Source: Oxalobacteraceae bacterium
GTDB taxonomy: Bacteria; Pseudomonadota; Gammaproteobacteria; Burkholderiales; Burkholderiaceae_D
NCBI GenBank assembly: GCA_013284265.1
Contig: JABTBR010000013.1
Span: forward strand, 61,217 to 125,216
Length of the DNA stretch: 64,000 nucleotides
Reading direction: 5' to 3'
Every line of letters starts with the position of its first letter. Position 1 is the stretch's first letter. Below are positions 1 through 8,617 of the stretch, piece after piece. The notes below the pieces were generated by a model. That model worked only from the letters and a program-made list of their open reading frames with translations. It did not search any database and was not told where the DNA came from. Position numbers and translations under genes: made by a program.

Positions 1-1015
1 GCGCCAGGATGGGACGGCGCGCGCGAATATATTCATACAGCTTGGCCGGGATCTGGCCGTTGCAGTTGGACGCCTGCAGCACCAGCAGGCCGTCGGCGCG
101 CAGCATCTCGGCCAGCGCCTCGGCGTAGGGCAGGGCCGGCGCCAGCTCCACCAGTGCCTTGATGCCGTAGCGGTCGAGCAGGGGGCGCAGATAGTCGTCG
201 TGGCCGGTGGCGCGCAGCACCAGACGGAAGCGTTCGGCGCTGATGTCGCCCTCCGACTGCAGGCGCTGCAGCGCGGCGAACAGGAAACGCGGGTCGCGCT
301 CGGACGGGTAGATCAGGCCGCTGTGGAGCAGGCGGAACTGGCGCGACGGAGCGGCGTTGCGCAAGGCTAGCGCGTTCAGGAAGTTTTCTTCGTCGTAGCC
401 GTTTTCGATCAGGCTGAAGCGGTCCGGGTCGGCCTGCGGAAAGCGGCGCTGGAAGGCGCCGATCGCGCTGGGGGTGGTGCAGACGAGCGCCGCGGAATGG
501 TCGACGGTCTGTTTTTCGATCCAGTGGTGGATGCGGCGGGTGCGCATGTCGAGCGGGTAGCCGATATCGGTGAGCGGGTCGCGCTGGTCGGCGATCCAGG
601 GAATGCCGGTGAGCTTGTGCAGCGTCAGCGCGATCAGATGGGCGGTGGCGATCGGGTAGCTGGACCAGAGCACCTGGGGCCGGTAGTGACGGATCAGCCG
701 CAAGCCGGCCGGCACCGCGCTGAGCCACCAGCTGACCCAGCGGTCGGGCTGGGCCAGCAGGCCGGGGTAGCGGCCTTTCAGGGCGAAATGGCGGGCCGCA
801 TCGAAGGCGAGACTGCGGTGGACGTGGACGTGCTGGGCGATTTCGCCGGTCTGGTCTTCGCTGGTGTCCTGGTAGGCGCCGCGGCTGGCCGACAGCACGA
901 TCGGTTCCCAGCCCCAGCGCGGCAGGTATTGCGAGAATTTGAGTGTGCGCTGGATACCGCTGCTGCCGCGCATCGGGGGGTAGTGATAGGCGATCATCAA
1001 AGCGCGCTTTACCAT
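1..1015 (-). CDS. GT4 family glycosyltransferase, 3' end outside the window
   Basis: The frame opens at an ATG and stays open to the window edge, so only the first 338 residues or so are seen. The N-terminus (MVKRALMIAYHYPP, followed by a Gly-Ser rich turn) is the usual start of the GT-B fold N-domain in GT4 enzymes that transfer sugars from nucleotide donors on the cytoplasmic side. The C-terminal donor-binding half is only partly present. The start overlaps the end of the neighbouring hydrolase gene by 7 bases, so it is co-transcribed with the exosortase-A-associated hydrolases and ACP upstream. Sugar specificity cannot be read from the sequence. The family call is firm. The role in exopolysaccharide assembly is inferred from context. 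Confidence 0.85.
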   Translation of the reverse strand, partial: MVKRALMIAYHYPPMRGSSGIQRTLKFSQYLPRWGWEPIVLSASRGAYQDTSEDQTGEIAQHVHVHRSLAFDAARHFALKGRYPGLLAQPDRWVSWWLSAVPAGLRLIRHYRPQVLWSSYPIATAHLIALTLHKLTGIPWIADQRDPLTDIGYPLDMRTRRIHHWIEKQTVDHSAALVCTTPSAIGAFQRRFPQADPDRFSLIENGYDEENFLNALALRNAAPSRQFRLLHSGLIYPSERDPRFLFAALQRLQSEGDISAERFRLVLRATGHDDYLRPLLDRYGIKALVELAPALPYAEALAEMLRADGLLVLQASNCNGQIPAKLYEYIRARRPILA

Positions 1016-1836
1016 GATGCGATCCAATCGGCGGTCAGGCTGGCGACTTCGTCGCGCCAGACGGCGCGGGCGAAGGTGTGGTTGGCCGCTTCGATGCGGG
1101 CGTGGCGGACGTTGGCTGCGGCCATCAGGGCGCGCCAACCGGGCGTGCTGGCGGCCACGGCGCTGAATTCGCGCGCGGTCAGGTCGGCGCCGCTGAGGAT
1201 GAACAGGATGCGGCCGGGGAAGTTGTTCAGGGACTGGAACAGTTTGGCCGGCAGCTCGGCGCCTGCTCCGCCGCGCCGGGCGGAGCGGGTCAGCCGGCCC
1301 AGCGAGCGCAAGCTGTCGCGCCAGCGCAGGCCGCCGCCGGCCAGCTTGCGCCAGAATTCGGGGCTGCGCAGGCGTTCGCTGTAGTAATGGCGCAGCGTGG
1401 CGCGGGCCTGGCCCTGTTCGGTCCGCACCCAGGGATTGAGCAGCACCAGGCCGCGCACGCGGGCATCGTGGCTGGCGTAGAAGGCGGCGGCACTGGCGCC
1501 GTCGCACAGGCCCCACAGTACCAGTTCGCGCAGATTCGGCATCACCTGGAAGAAGTGGCGCACGGCGGCGCCCAGGTCGGCGTTGATCTGATCGAAGCTG
1601 CGCGGCTCGCCTTCGCTATCGCCCATGCCACGATAGTCGAAACGCAGCACGGGGATGCCGGATGCGGCCAGCGTCTGGCCGAGCAGGACGAACTGGCGGT
1701 GGCTGCCGGCACGGTACTGGGGCCCGCCGGTGACCACCAGCACGCCGCGCGCGCGCGGATAGAGCGGCAGGTGCAGAATGCCGATCAGCCAGTCGCCGCG
1801 GCATTGGAAACGCTCGGCGCGCAGTTGGGCGATCAC
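1009..1836 (-). CDS. Hydrolase 1, exosortase A system-associated (alpha/beta hydrolase)
   Basis: A 275-residue alpha/beta hydrolase that matches the family known as exosortase A system-associated hydrolase 1. The nucleophile elbow reads GLCDG, with Cys111 where most members of the superfamily carry Ser. A candidate catalytic His lies at about 253 (ANHTF) and a candidate acid at SGADL. The start is a GTG that overlaps the TGA of hydrolase 2 (GTGA), which implies translational coupling. An upstream extension is possible only by reading through hydrolase 2 coding sequence, so it was rejected. The substrate is unknown. Its constant pairing with hydrolase 2, an ACP and an acyl-CoA ligase in such loci suggests action on an acyl thioester or ester used to decorate the polysaccharide. 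That role is inference. Confidence 0.85.
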   Translation of the reverse strand: MIAQLRAERFQCRGDWLIGILHLPLYPRARGVLVVTGGPQYRAGSHRQFVLLGQTLAASGIPVLRFDYRGMGDSEGEPRSFDQINADLGAAVRHFFQVMPNLRELVLWGLCDGASAAAFYASHDARVRGLVLLNPWVRTEQGQARATLRHYYSERLRSPEFWRKLAGGGLRWRDSLRSLGRLTRSARRGGAGAELPAKLFQSLNNFPGRILFILSGADLTAREFSAVAASTPGWRALMAAANVRHARIEAANHTFARAVWRDEVASLTADWIASW

Positions 1837-2774
1837 GGCAGCTCCAGCGCGCTGGTGGCCGCCAGCAGGGCGGGACAGTCGGCGATGTCGGTGCCGGCCC
1901 AGAATGGCGCGCCTTGAAGCGCCTTCATGTGCACGGCGACGCCGTCGCTGCGCCAGCGTTCCAGCTGGAGGTGCACCGGCGCGGGCAGGCCGGGATTGCA
2001 TCGGCCTGGCGCGGCGTTGTCGCCAGCCTGCCTGGCGGCGGTCGGCGCACCGCTGTCCGGGCTGCCCTGGGCGGCACCGACGTGTAGCCAATGGACCGGG
2101 CAGGGCGGCCGAAGCCGGCCCGCTTCCAGCGCCGTGAGTTCACGCAGTAGCGCCGGGCTGAGCCGGTAGCCGCCGACTTCGATGGCCTTGCTGCCGTGCT
2201 CCAGACCGGGGTCGTCCGCGGCTGTGCCGATGCCGGGGGCTGCGCGCATGCTGCCGATGTCGCCGGTGGCGCCAGCGAGCATACGGGCGGTTTGGCGCAT
2301 CCGCAGAAATTGCGCCAGGTGGGAGCGGCCGTGCAAGGCGGGTTGCCAGAATATCAGTGCGGCGGGTGTCGGCGCTTCCGACGCCTGCGCCAGCGAGCAG
2401 GCATAGGCCAGCGCCAGCAGCGCGCCCAGCCGCAGTCCCCAGAAGATCTGCGGTCCCGGACAGTGCTCGTTCAGCCAGGCGCAGGCCAGCGCGAGATCGG
2501 ACAGCCAGATCGCGCAGCTGGCATCGCCGCTGTCGCCGCTGCTGTCGCCGCAACCGTACAGATCGGTTTGCAGCACCCCATAGCCGCTGGCGGCGAAGGC
2601 GCGCGACTGCTGCGCCGCCAGCCGGCGCGTCTTGTTCATCTCTTCGGCGAAGGGATGGACATACAGGATCGCGCCGCGCGGACGGCTCGCCGGCGCGTGA
2701 TACAGACAAAAGCGTTGGCCCGGATTGGCGTCCAGCATGAACGGCTGGGCCACGGGCAGGCTGGCGGTCGTCAT
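1833..2774 (-). CDS. Hydrolase 2, exosortase A system-associated
   Basis: A 313-residue alpha/beta-hydrolase-fold protein of the exosortase A-associated hydrolase 2 type. It has an oxyanion-region motif VHPFAEE (about 39-45) and a YGCGDSSG segment at 73-80. The position expected for the nucleophile reads GLRLG (113-117), so Arg115 replaces the usual Ser or Cys. It may therefore be a non-hydrolytic partner of hydrolase 1 or use other chemistry. Its ATG overlaps the ACP stop codon (ATGA), and its own stop overlaps the hydrolase 1 start, so the three are one transcription unit. Confidence 0.85.
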   Translation of the reverse strand: MTTASLPVAQPFMLDANPGQRFCLYHAPASRPRGAILYVHPFAEEMNKTRRLAAQQSRAFAASGYGVLQTDLYGCGDSSGDSGDASCAIWLSDLALACAWLNEHCPGPQIFWGLRLGALLALAYACSLAQASEAPTPAALIFWQPALHGRSHLAQFLRMRQTARMLAGATGDIGSMRAAPGIGTAADDPGLEHGSKAIEVGGYRLSPALLRELTALEAGRLRPPCPVHWLHVGAAQGSPDSGAPTAARQAGDNAAPGRCNPGLPAPVHLQLERWRSDGVAVHMKALQGAPFWAGTDIADCPALLAATSALELP

Positions 2775-3016
2775 TCCGGCAGCTTGGACTGGACGAAGGC
2801 GCTCAGACTGCCCAGCGTGGCGAAATGGCGCGCGCCGATTTCGTCGTCGGCCACCTCGATGCCGAAATGCTCTTCCAGCGCGGTGATAACGCCGGCCACC
2901 GCCATCGAGTCCAGCTCGGGCACGGCGCCCAGCAGGGGGGCGTGTTCGTCCAGGCGCAAGCTGCCCAGACCCAGGGTAGCGCTCAGGATGATTCGGACTC
3001 GTTCAAGTGGCGGCAT
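2771..3016 (-). CDS. Acyl carrier protein
   Basis: An 81-residue acyl carrier protein. Ser37 in ELDSM is the predicted 4'-phosphopantetheine attachment site, and the flanking acidic helix pattern is typical. The length is normal for a stand-alone ACP. The start was placed at the ATG of MPPLERV because the preceding in-frame sequence is antisense-free but belongs to the overlapping GNAT gene. The gene begins 34 bases inside the end of that GNAT gene and its stop overlaps hydrolase 2. It probably holds an acyl or aminoacyl group activated by the acyl-CoA ligase encoded divergently 900 bp away. That partnership is inferred from context. Confidence 0.9.
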   Translation of the reverse strand: MPPLERVRIILSATLGLGSLRLDEHAPLLGAVPELDSMAVAGVITALEEHFGIEVADDEIGARHFATLGSLSAFVQSKLPE

Positions 3017-3726
3017 GGCGGTTCCTCGGTTGCGCTGCTGGACAGCCGGCTGGTGTCGAGCAGCAGTTGCGGACAGGATGACGGGGAGGCGGAAAAATGC
3101 AGATACGGTGGCAAGGTGGCGACCATCCATTGCCAGTTGCCGCAGCGCAGAAAGGTGGCGCTGCCCAGGCGGACCGCGCCCAGCCGGGCATGGGCGCGCA
3201 GCGATGCCGGATTGAAGGCGGAGATGCGGCTGCAGCTCCAGTGCACGCCGCGCGCCTGCAGCAGGCGGCGCGCTTCTTCCCACAGGCGCCGGAAAGCCCA
3301 GCCGAGGCGGTCTTCGGGGCGCACGTAGACGTCGAAGTCCCAGGCCACATGGGCCGCGTCTGGACAGTAGCGGACGCGCACCTCGTCCTCGGAGTAGGCA
3401 CCGACGAGCAGCCATAAAAAGCCGATCAGTTCGCCGCCGCGCCAGGCCGCCAGCGATTGCGCACCCTGGGCGTAGCGCTGATCGAGCACGGCGGCGGGAC
3501 GGGGGTAGGAGGAAGGCAATTGCTCGCGGCGCGACAGCAGCTCGACGGTGATGCTGGCGCCGCGCCGCAGATCGAGCCGCGCGCGGCCGACGGGCTGGGC
3601 CACGAACTGGTATTTGAACAAGGCGATCCGGTTCGCGCTGAGGCGGGCGAGCACGCGGTCCAGCAAGTACAGGCAGCCGTTGAGCCAGCCCAACTGCGCA
3701 ATGGTCTGTTGGAGAACATTTTTCAT
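2983..3726 (-). CDS. GNAT-like N-acyltransferase of the exosortase A locus
   Basis: A 247-residue protein. The region around residues 90-215 looks like a GNAT acyltransferase: a strand containing WRGGELIGFLW, then a helix LWEEARRLLQARG, then NPASLRAHARLGA, the typical C-terminal GNAT stretch. The N-terminus is extended and not recognised. The start was set at ATG (MKNVLQQ) rather than a TTG 15 bases upstream. It is the first gene of the minus-strand unit that continues into ACP and the hydrolases, and it faces the acyl-CoA ligase gene across a 192-bp divergent gap. It may transfer an acyl group from the ACP to an amino sugar or amino acid; substrate and donor are not known. Confidence 0.7.
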   Translation of the reverse strand: MKNVLQQTIAQLGWLNGCLYLLDRVLARLSANRIALFKYQFVAQPVGRARLDLRRGASITVELLSRREQLPSSYPRPAAVLDQRYAQGAQSLAAWRGGELIGFLWLLVGAYSEDEVRVRYCPDAAHVAWDFDVYVRPEDRLGWAFRRLWEEARRLLQARGVHWSCSRISAFNPASLRAHARLGAVRLGSATFLRCGNWQWMVATLPPYLHFSASPSSCPQLLLDTSRLSSSATEEPPCRHLNESESS

Positions 3727-3778
3727 CGATGGAGCGGGCAAGCCCTGAAAGCTGGTCGGTGCAGTCGATTAGACACCC

Positions 3779-3793
3779 CGGCCCGGCGCTTGC
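3779..3793 (+). promoter_or_regulatory. Candidate sigma-54 (-24/-12) element upstream of the acyl-CoA ligase
   Basis: The bases cggcccggcgcttgc place GG and GC with the spacing of the RpoN consensus (TGGCACG, four bases, TTGC), with mismatches at the first and fifth positions. A nearly identical element lies upstream of prsT. PEP-CTERM genes are known to be RpoN/PrsR-controlled in some betaproteobacteria. In a GC-rich genome chance matches are likely, so this is tentative. Confidence 0.3.
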
Positions 3794-3918
3794 GATTGAG
3801 GCAGCTCAACTTTGGCCAGTGCTTGATCGACATCAAGAGCCGCCGCCCGGTTTATCCCAATCATGGCAGTTCACGACGATGTTTCCGACCCAGTCAATGA
3901 CAAAGAGCGAGGCGATTC

Positions 3919-5502
3919 ATGGCGCAGCTGCTTCACGATCTGATTTTCAAGGCGGCCTTGCGCACGCCCGACGCGCCGGCCCTGCGCTACCAGGGTGTGG
4001 CCATGAGTTACCGGGTACTGGCCCAGCTGATCGGCCTGGCGTCCAGGGCTTTGCCGGCGCAGGGGCTGGCGCGCGGCGAACGGGTGGCGGTGTATCTGGA
4101 AAAACGTGAGGAAGCGGTGCTGGCCATGTTTGGCGCCGCCGCCGCCGGTGTGGTATTCGTGCCGGTCAATCCCTTGCTCAAGCCCGACCAGGTCGCCTAT
4201 ATCCTGGCCGATTGCAATGCCCGCCTGCTGATCACTTCCGGCCAGCGCCATGCGCAGCTCGCCGGTGCGCTGGCGCGTTGCCCGGAACTGCATAGCGTGG
4301 TGCTGGTCGACGCCACCGACACGGCGGCCGCCGGCGCGGTGCGGCGCCTGCTGCGCTGGTCCGATTTCCTCGACAGTGGCGGACCGGCCCGTGCGCACCG
4401 CAGCATCGATACCGATATGGCGGCCATCCTGTACACCTCGGGCAGTACCGGCATGCCCAAAGGCGTGGTGCTGAGCCATCGCAATCTGGTGGCCGGGGCG
4501 CACAGCGTGGCCAGCTATCTGAACAACAGCGCCGCCGACCGCCTGCTGTGCGTGCTGCCCTTTAGCTTCGACTATGGCTTGAGCCAGCTGAGCACGGCGT
4601 TCGACAGCGGTGCCTGCGCCGTGCTGATCAATTATCTGCTGCCGCGCGACATCATCAATACCGTCGAGAGCGAACAGATCAGCGGGCTGGCCGCGGTGCC
4701 GCCCCTGTGGATGCAGCTGGCGCAATTGAGCTGGCCGTCCGCCTGCACGCTGCGCTATCTCAGCAATTCCGGCGGCACCTTGCCGCGCCAGACCATCGCG
4801 GCGCTGCGCCATGCTTTGCCGCAGACGAAAATCTATCTGATGTACGGCCTGACCGAAGCCTTCCGTTCCACCTACCTGGCGCCCGAGCAGGTCGATCAGC
4901 GTCCTGATTCGATCGGCAAGGCCATCCCGAATGCCGAGGTGCTGGTGCTGCGCGCCGATGGCAGTCCCTGTGCGCCAGGCGAGCCGGGCGAGCTGGTGCA
5001 CCGGGGCGCGCTGGTCGCCCAGGGCTACTGGAACGATGCGCAGCGCACGGCGGAACGCTTCAGGCCCTTGCCGGGCCGGGCCGCCGGCTTGCCCCTGGCG
5101 GAGCTGGCGGTGTGGTCGGGCGACACCGTGCGCAGCGACGAGGAAGGCTATCTGTATTTCATCGGCCGGGGCGACGATATGATCAAGACTTCCGGCTACC
5201 GGGTCAGTCCTGGCGAAGTCGAGCAAATCGCCTATGCCAGCGGACTGGTGGCCGAAGCCGCCGCCATCGGCATACCGCATCCGCGGCTCGGGCAGGCTAT
5301 CGTGATGCTGGTCAAGGCCAACGAGGGTCAGGCGCTGGACGCGGCGCAAATGCTGGCGGCCTGCCAGGCGGCGCTGCCCATGTATATGGTGCCGGCCTGG
5401 ATCGACGTGCGCCAGCAAGCCTTGCCACGCAATCCCAACGGCAAGATCGACCGGCGCCTGCTGGCCGATGAACTGCGGCATCTGTTTGCGGAGGCCAGCT
5501 GA
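3919..5502 (+). CDS. Acyl-CoA ligase (AMP-forming), exosortase A system-associated
   Basis: A 527-residue member of the ANL adenylate-forming superfamily. The AMP-binding P-loop YTSGSTGMPKG starts at residue 172. The YGLTE motif lies at about 308, and the C-terminal hinge and catalytic-lysine region reads NPNGKIDR near residue 509. It activates a carboxylate as acyl-AMP and passes it to CoA or, more likely here, to the ACP encoded nearby. The acid is unknown. The gene leads a plus-strand operon: its TGA overlaps the ATG of the PLP decarboxylase. Ligase, decarboxylase, ACP and hydrolases recur together in exosortase A loci, which supports a shared decoration pathway. Confidence 0.92.
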   Translation: MAQLLHDLIFKAALRTPDAPALRYQGVAMSYRVLAQLIGLASRALPAQGLARGERVAVYLEKREEAVLAMFGAAAAGVVFVPVNPLLKPDQVAYILADCNARLLITSGQRHAQLAGALARCPELHSVVLVDATDTAAAGAVRRLLRWSDFLDSGGPARAHRSIDTDMAAILYTSGSTGMPKGVVLSHRNLVAGAHSVASYLNNSAADRLLCVLPFSFDYGLSQLSTAFDSGACAVLINYLLPRDIINTVESEQISGLAAVPPLWMQLAQLSWPSACTLRYLSNSGGTLPRQTIAALRHALPQTKIYLMYGLTEAFRSTYLAPEQVDQRPDSIGKAIPNAEVLVLRADGSPCAPGEPGELVHRGALVAQGYWNDAQRTAERFRPLPGRAAGLPLAELAVWSGDTVRSDEEGYLYFIGRGDDMIKTSGYRVSPGEVEQIAYASGLVAEAAAIGIPHPRLGQAIVMLVKANEGQALDAAQMLAACQAALPMYMVPAWIDVRQQALPRNPNGKIDRRLLADELRHLFAEAS

Positions 5503-6731
5503 TGGACGCTCCCGTGCATGTGCGGCCGCAGCAGTTTGCCGTCGAGGATGATTGCCTGCAACTGGGCGGGCTGGCGTTGACCCGGCTGGCCGAGCGGGTT
5601 GGGCAAACGCCGTTTTATGCCTACGACCGCGGCTTGATCCAGTCGCGCATCGCGCAATTGCGCAGCGCCTTGCCGCCGGGGGTGCAAGTGCATTACGCGC
5701 TCAAGGCCAATCCCATGCCCGCCTTGGCGCAACTGATGGTGGCGCTGGTCGATGGCATGGACGTGGCCTCGGGTTTCGAACTGAAAACCGCGCTCGATGC
5801 GGGCATGCTGCCGTCCAATATCAGTTTTGCCGGTCCCGGCAAGAGCGATACCGAGCTGCGCTGTGCGGTGGCGGCGGGCGTGCTGCTGCATCTGGAGTCG
5901 GGCGCCGAAATGGAGCGGGTAGCGCGCATCGGGCAGTCGCTGGACATCAGGCCGCAGGTGGCGGTGCGCATCAATCCCAATTTCGAGCTGAAACGGTCGG
6001 GCATGCGCATGGGTGGCGCGGCGCTGCAGTTTGGCGTCGATGAGGATGCGGTGCCGGCCCTGCTGGAGCGCATGGGGCGCTTGCCGCTGGATTTCCTGGG
6101 TTTCCATATTTTTTGTGGGGCGCAGAATTTATCGCCCAGTGCGATCGCCGAAGCCCAGGCCCATAGCGTGCATCTGGGCCTGCGCCTGGCCGCCCATGCG
6201 CCGGCGCCGCTGTGTCTGCTGAACATTGGCGGCGGTTTCGGCGTACCGTATTTCCCCGGCGACGTGGCGCTGGATCTGGCGCCGGTGGCGGCCCAGCTGG
6301 AACAATCGCTGGCGCTGCTCGCCGCGGTGTCGCCGCAGACCCGGCTGGTGCTGGAACTGGGCCGCTATCTGGTGGCCGAGGCCGGTATCTATGTGTGCCG
6401 CGTGCGCGAGCGCAAGCTGTCGCGCGGAGCGGTGTTCCTGGTCACCGATGGCGGCTTGCACCATCATCTGGCCGCCACGGGGAATTTCGGCCAGGTGATC
6501 CGCAAGAATTATCCTGTGGCGATCGGCAACCGGATGCGGGGCGACAGCCGCGAAATCGCGTCGGTGGTCGGGCCGCTGTGTACGCCGCTCGATCTGCTGG
6601 CCGACCGCCTGGAGCTGGCCCGCGCCGAAGCCGGCGACCTGGTGGTGGTGTTCCAGTCGGGCGCCTACGGACCGACGGCCAGTCCAGCGGCCTTCCTGGG
6701 CCATCCGGCCGCGCTGGAGGTGCTGGTATGA
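5502..6731 (+). CDS. Pyridoxal-dependent decarboxylase, exosortase A system-associated
   Basis: A 409-residue fold-type III PLP enzyme of the ornithine/diaminopimelate decarboxylase superfamily. Lys68 in HYALKANP is the predicted Schiff-base lysine. A glycine-rich phosphate-binding loop (IGGGFG) is at about residue 243, and FHIFCGAQN replaces the usual HxGS segment. It should decarboxylate a basic or D-centre amino acid to an amine. The substrate is not predictable. It starts in TGATG overlap with the ligase and its stop overlaps the ATG of the asparagine-synthetase-like gene, so the three products are made together. An amine made here is a plausible substrate for that amide-forming neighbour (inference). 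Confidence 0.92.
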   Translation: MDAPVHVRPQQFAVEDDCLQLGGLALTRLAERVGQTPFYAYDRGLIQSRIAQLRSALPPGVQVHYALKANPMPALAQLMVALVDGMDVASGFELKTALDAGMLPSNISFAGPGKSDTELRCAVAAGVLLHLESGAEMERVARIGQSLDIRPQVAVRINPNFELKRSGMRMGGAALQFGVDEDAVPALLERMGRLPLDFLGFHIFCGAQNLSPSAIAEAQAHSVHLGLRLAAHAPAPLCLLNIGGGFGVPYFPGDVALDLAPVAAQLEQSLALLAAVSPQTRLVLELGRYLVAEAGIYVCRVRERKLSRGAVFLVTDGGLHHHLAATGNFGQVIRKNYPVAIGNRMRGDSREIASVVGPLCTPLDLLADRLELARAEAGDLVVVFQSGAYGPTASPAAFLGHPAALEVLV

Positions 6732-8617
6732 GTGGCCTGTGCGGCTGGTTTTATCCGCGCCCATCCGACGCCGCCAGCGAACTGGATGCGTCGCGCCAGC
6801 TGGGCCGCATGGCGCGGGCGCTGACCCGCTTCGATGGCAGTCCGGTGCATACGCTGGGTGCGCAGGGCGCGGCGGCCGCGCTGGCGGCACAGGCCGGCAG
6901 CGCCCATGTACACCGTCAGCCGGGTCTGCTGGTGGCGCTGTGGGGCCAGGCCGGGATCACGGGCGCCGGACCAGGCAGCGCGCTGGCGGCCGAAGTGGCG
7001 GCGCGCTGGGGCGAGCGCGGGCCGGCACTGTGCGCCGAGCTGAGCGGCCATTTCGCGCTGTGCATACTCGATAGCGCGCGCGGAGAAGCCTTGCTGGCGA
7101 TCGACCGCAGCGGCGTGCATGGCCTGAACTATCAGGAGTGCCCGGACGGTGTGCTGTTCTCCAGCTCGGCCGATGCCCTGCTGGCCCATCCGGCGGCCCA
7201 GCGGGAGATCGATCCCCAGTCCCTGTACCACTATTTATATTTCCATATGGTGCCAGCGCCGCGCTCGATCTACCGGCACCAGCAGCGTTTGCTGCCGGGC
7301 GAATATCTGCATGTCCGCCGTGGCGAGGCGGTACGCCAGCAGTACTGGCAGATGCGGTTTGACGAGCAGCAGCGGCCTGCCTTCAACATACAGCGGCGCG
7401 CGTTCCTCGCTTGCATAGAGGAAGCGGTCGCCGCTTCGCTGGGGGCGGCGCGCACCGGTGCCTTCCTCAGCGGCGGCACCGACAGTTCGACGCTGGCGGC
7501 CATGCTGGCCAAGCTTGGGTCTTCGGCCGCGCGCAGCTATTCGATAGGCTTCGATGCGCCCGGCTACGATGAAATGGCCTATGCGCGCATCGCGGCCAAG
7601 CATTTCGGCACCGTGCACCACGAGTTGTATGTCAGCGCCAGCGACGTGGTTAGCGCGGTGCCGCGGCTGGCCCAGGTGTTCGACCAGCCTTTCGGCAACG
7701 CCTCGGCGGTGCCGGCCTATTATTGCGCCCGGATGGCGCACCAGGATGGGATTACCCGGCTGCTGGGCGGCGACGGCGGCGATGAATTGTTCGGCGGTAA
7801 CGAGCGCTATGCGCGCCAGGCGGTGTTCGAGCGCTACGAACGCGTGCCCATGCTGCTGCGCCAGGGCGTGCTCGAACCTTTCTTGTTCAGGCTGGCCACT
7901 GGTGAGTATCCGGCCTTGCTGCGCAAGGCGCGCAGCTATATCGAGCAGGCGACGGTCGCGATGCCGGGGCGGCTGGAAAGCTATAATCTGCTGCAGCGCT
8001 ACGGCAGCGCCACCGTGCTCGATCCTGAGTTTTTGCGCAGCGTGGAGACGGCCGAGCCGCTGAACCAGTTGCACGAAACTTACTGGCGCAGCGATGGCTT
8101 GAGCCAGATCAACCGGATGTCGGCGCTGGACCTGAAGTTCACGCTGGCCGACAATGATTTGCCCAAGGTGAGTAAGGCTTGCGAGCTCGCTGGCGTCGAG
8201 GTCGCCTTTCCCTTTTTGCGCGACGAGGTGCTGGCCTTTGCCGCCAGGCTGGCGCCGGACCAGAAGCTGCGCGGCACGCAACTCCGTTATTTCTTCAAGC
8301 AGGCGCTGCGCAACACCCTGCCTGCCGCCATCTTGCGCAAGAAAAAACACGGCTTCGGCTTACCCTTCGGATACTGGCTGCAGCGCCATGGCGATTTGCA
8401 AGGGCTCGCTTACGACAGCCTGAGCGATCTGAAGGCGCGCCATATCGTGCGCGCCGGCTTTATCGACAACCTGCTGCAGCGGCATCTGGGCGAACACCCT
8501 GCCTACCACGGCACCATGGTGTGGGTGCTGATGATGCTGGAGCAGTGGTTCCGTCAGCGTGAGGTGCGGCAAACTCGGGAAGAGGTGGATCATGGACTCG
8601 ACATCAGGCAAGCATGA
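6728..8617 (+). CDS. Asparagine-synthetase-like amide-forming enzyme with degenerate glutaminase domain
   Basis: A 629-residue protein with the two-domain layout of class II glutamine amidotransferase/asparagine synthetases. The synthetase domain is intact, with the ATP pyrophosphatase loop SGGTDSS at about residue 248 and GGDGGDELFGG downstream. The N-terminus reads MSGLCGW, so the nucleophile Cys2 of active glutaminases (MCGI) is Ser. The glutamine-binding motifs HRGPD and NGEIYN are not recognisable. Loss of Cys2 is known in beta-lactam synthetase-type members, which form amides without glutamine hydrolysis. The start is the ATG in ATGA overlap with the decarboxylase. A longer upstream reading overlaps the decarboxylase and was rejected. 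It probably joins an adenylated carboxylate to a non-ammonia amine (inference). Confidence 0.85.
   Translation: MSGLCGWFYPRPSDAASELDASRQLGRMARALTRFDGSPVHTLGAQGAAAALAAQAGSAHVHRQPGLLVALWGQAGITGAGPGSALAAEVAARWGERGPALCAELSGHFALCILDSARGEALLAIDRSGVHGLNYQECPDGVLFSSSADALLAHPAAQREIDPQSLYHYLYFHMVPAPRSIYRHQQRLLPGEYLHVRRGEAVRQQYWQMRFDEQQRPAFNIQRRAFLACIEEAVAASLGAARTGAFLSGGTDSSTLAAMLAKLGSSAARSYSIGFDAPGYDEMAYARIAAKHFGTVHHELYVSASDVVSAVPRLAQVFDQPFGNASAVPAYYCARMAHQDGITRLLGGDGGDELFGGNERYARQAVFERYERVPMLLRQGVLEPFLFRLATGEYPALLRKARSYIEQATVAMPGRLESYNLLQRYGSATVLDPEFLRSVETAEPLNQLHETYWRSDGLSQINRMSALDLKFTLADNDLPKVSKACELAGVEVAFPFLRDEVLAFAARLAPDQKLRGTQLRYFFKQALRNTLPAAILRKKKHGFGLPFGYWLQRHGDLQGLAYDSLSDLKARHIVRAGFIDNLLQRHLGEHPAYHGTMVWVLMMLEQWFRQREVRQTREEVDHGLDIRQA

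Noticed and set aside
3871..5481. A 536-codon open frame antisense to the acyl-CoA ligase
   Set aside because: Its composition (Gln, His, Arg, Ala rich) is that of the reverse complement of a GC-rich gene, it has no family motif, and the sense frame is a clear adenylate-forming enzyme.
6212..6727. Upstream extension of the asparagine-synthetase-like frame that might restore an N-terminal Cys
   Set aside because: The extra residues are an out-of-frame reading of the decarboxylase gene and contain no MCGI-like start.
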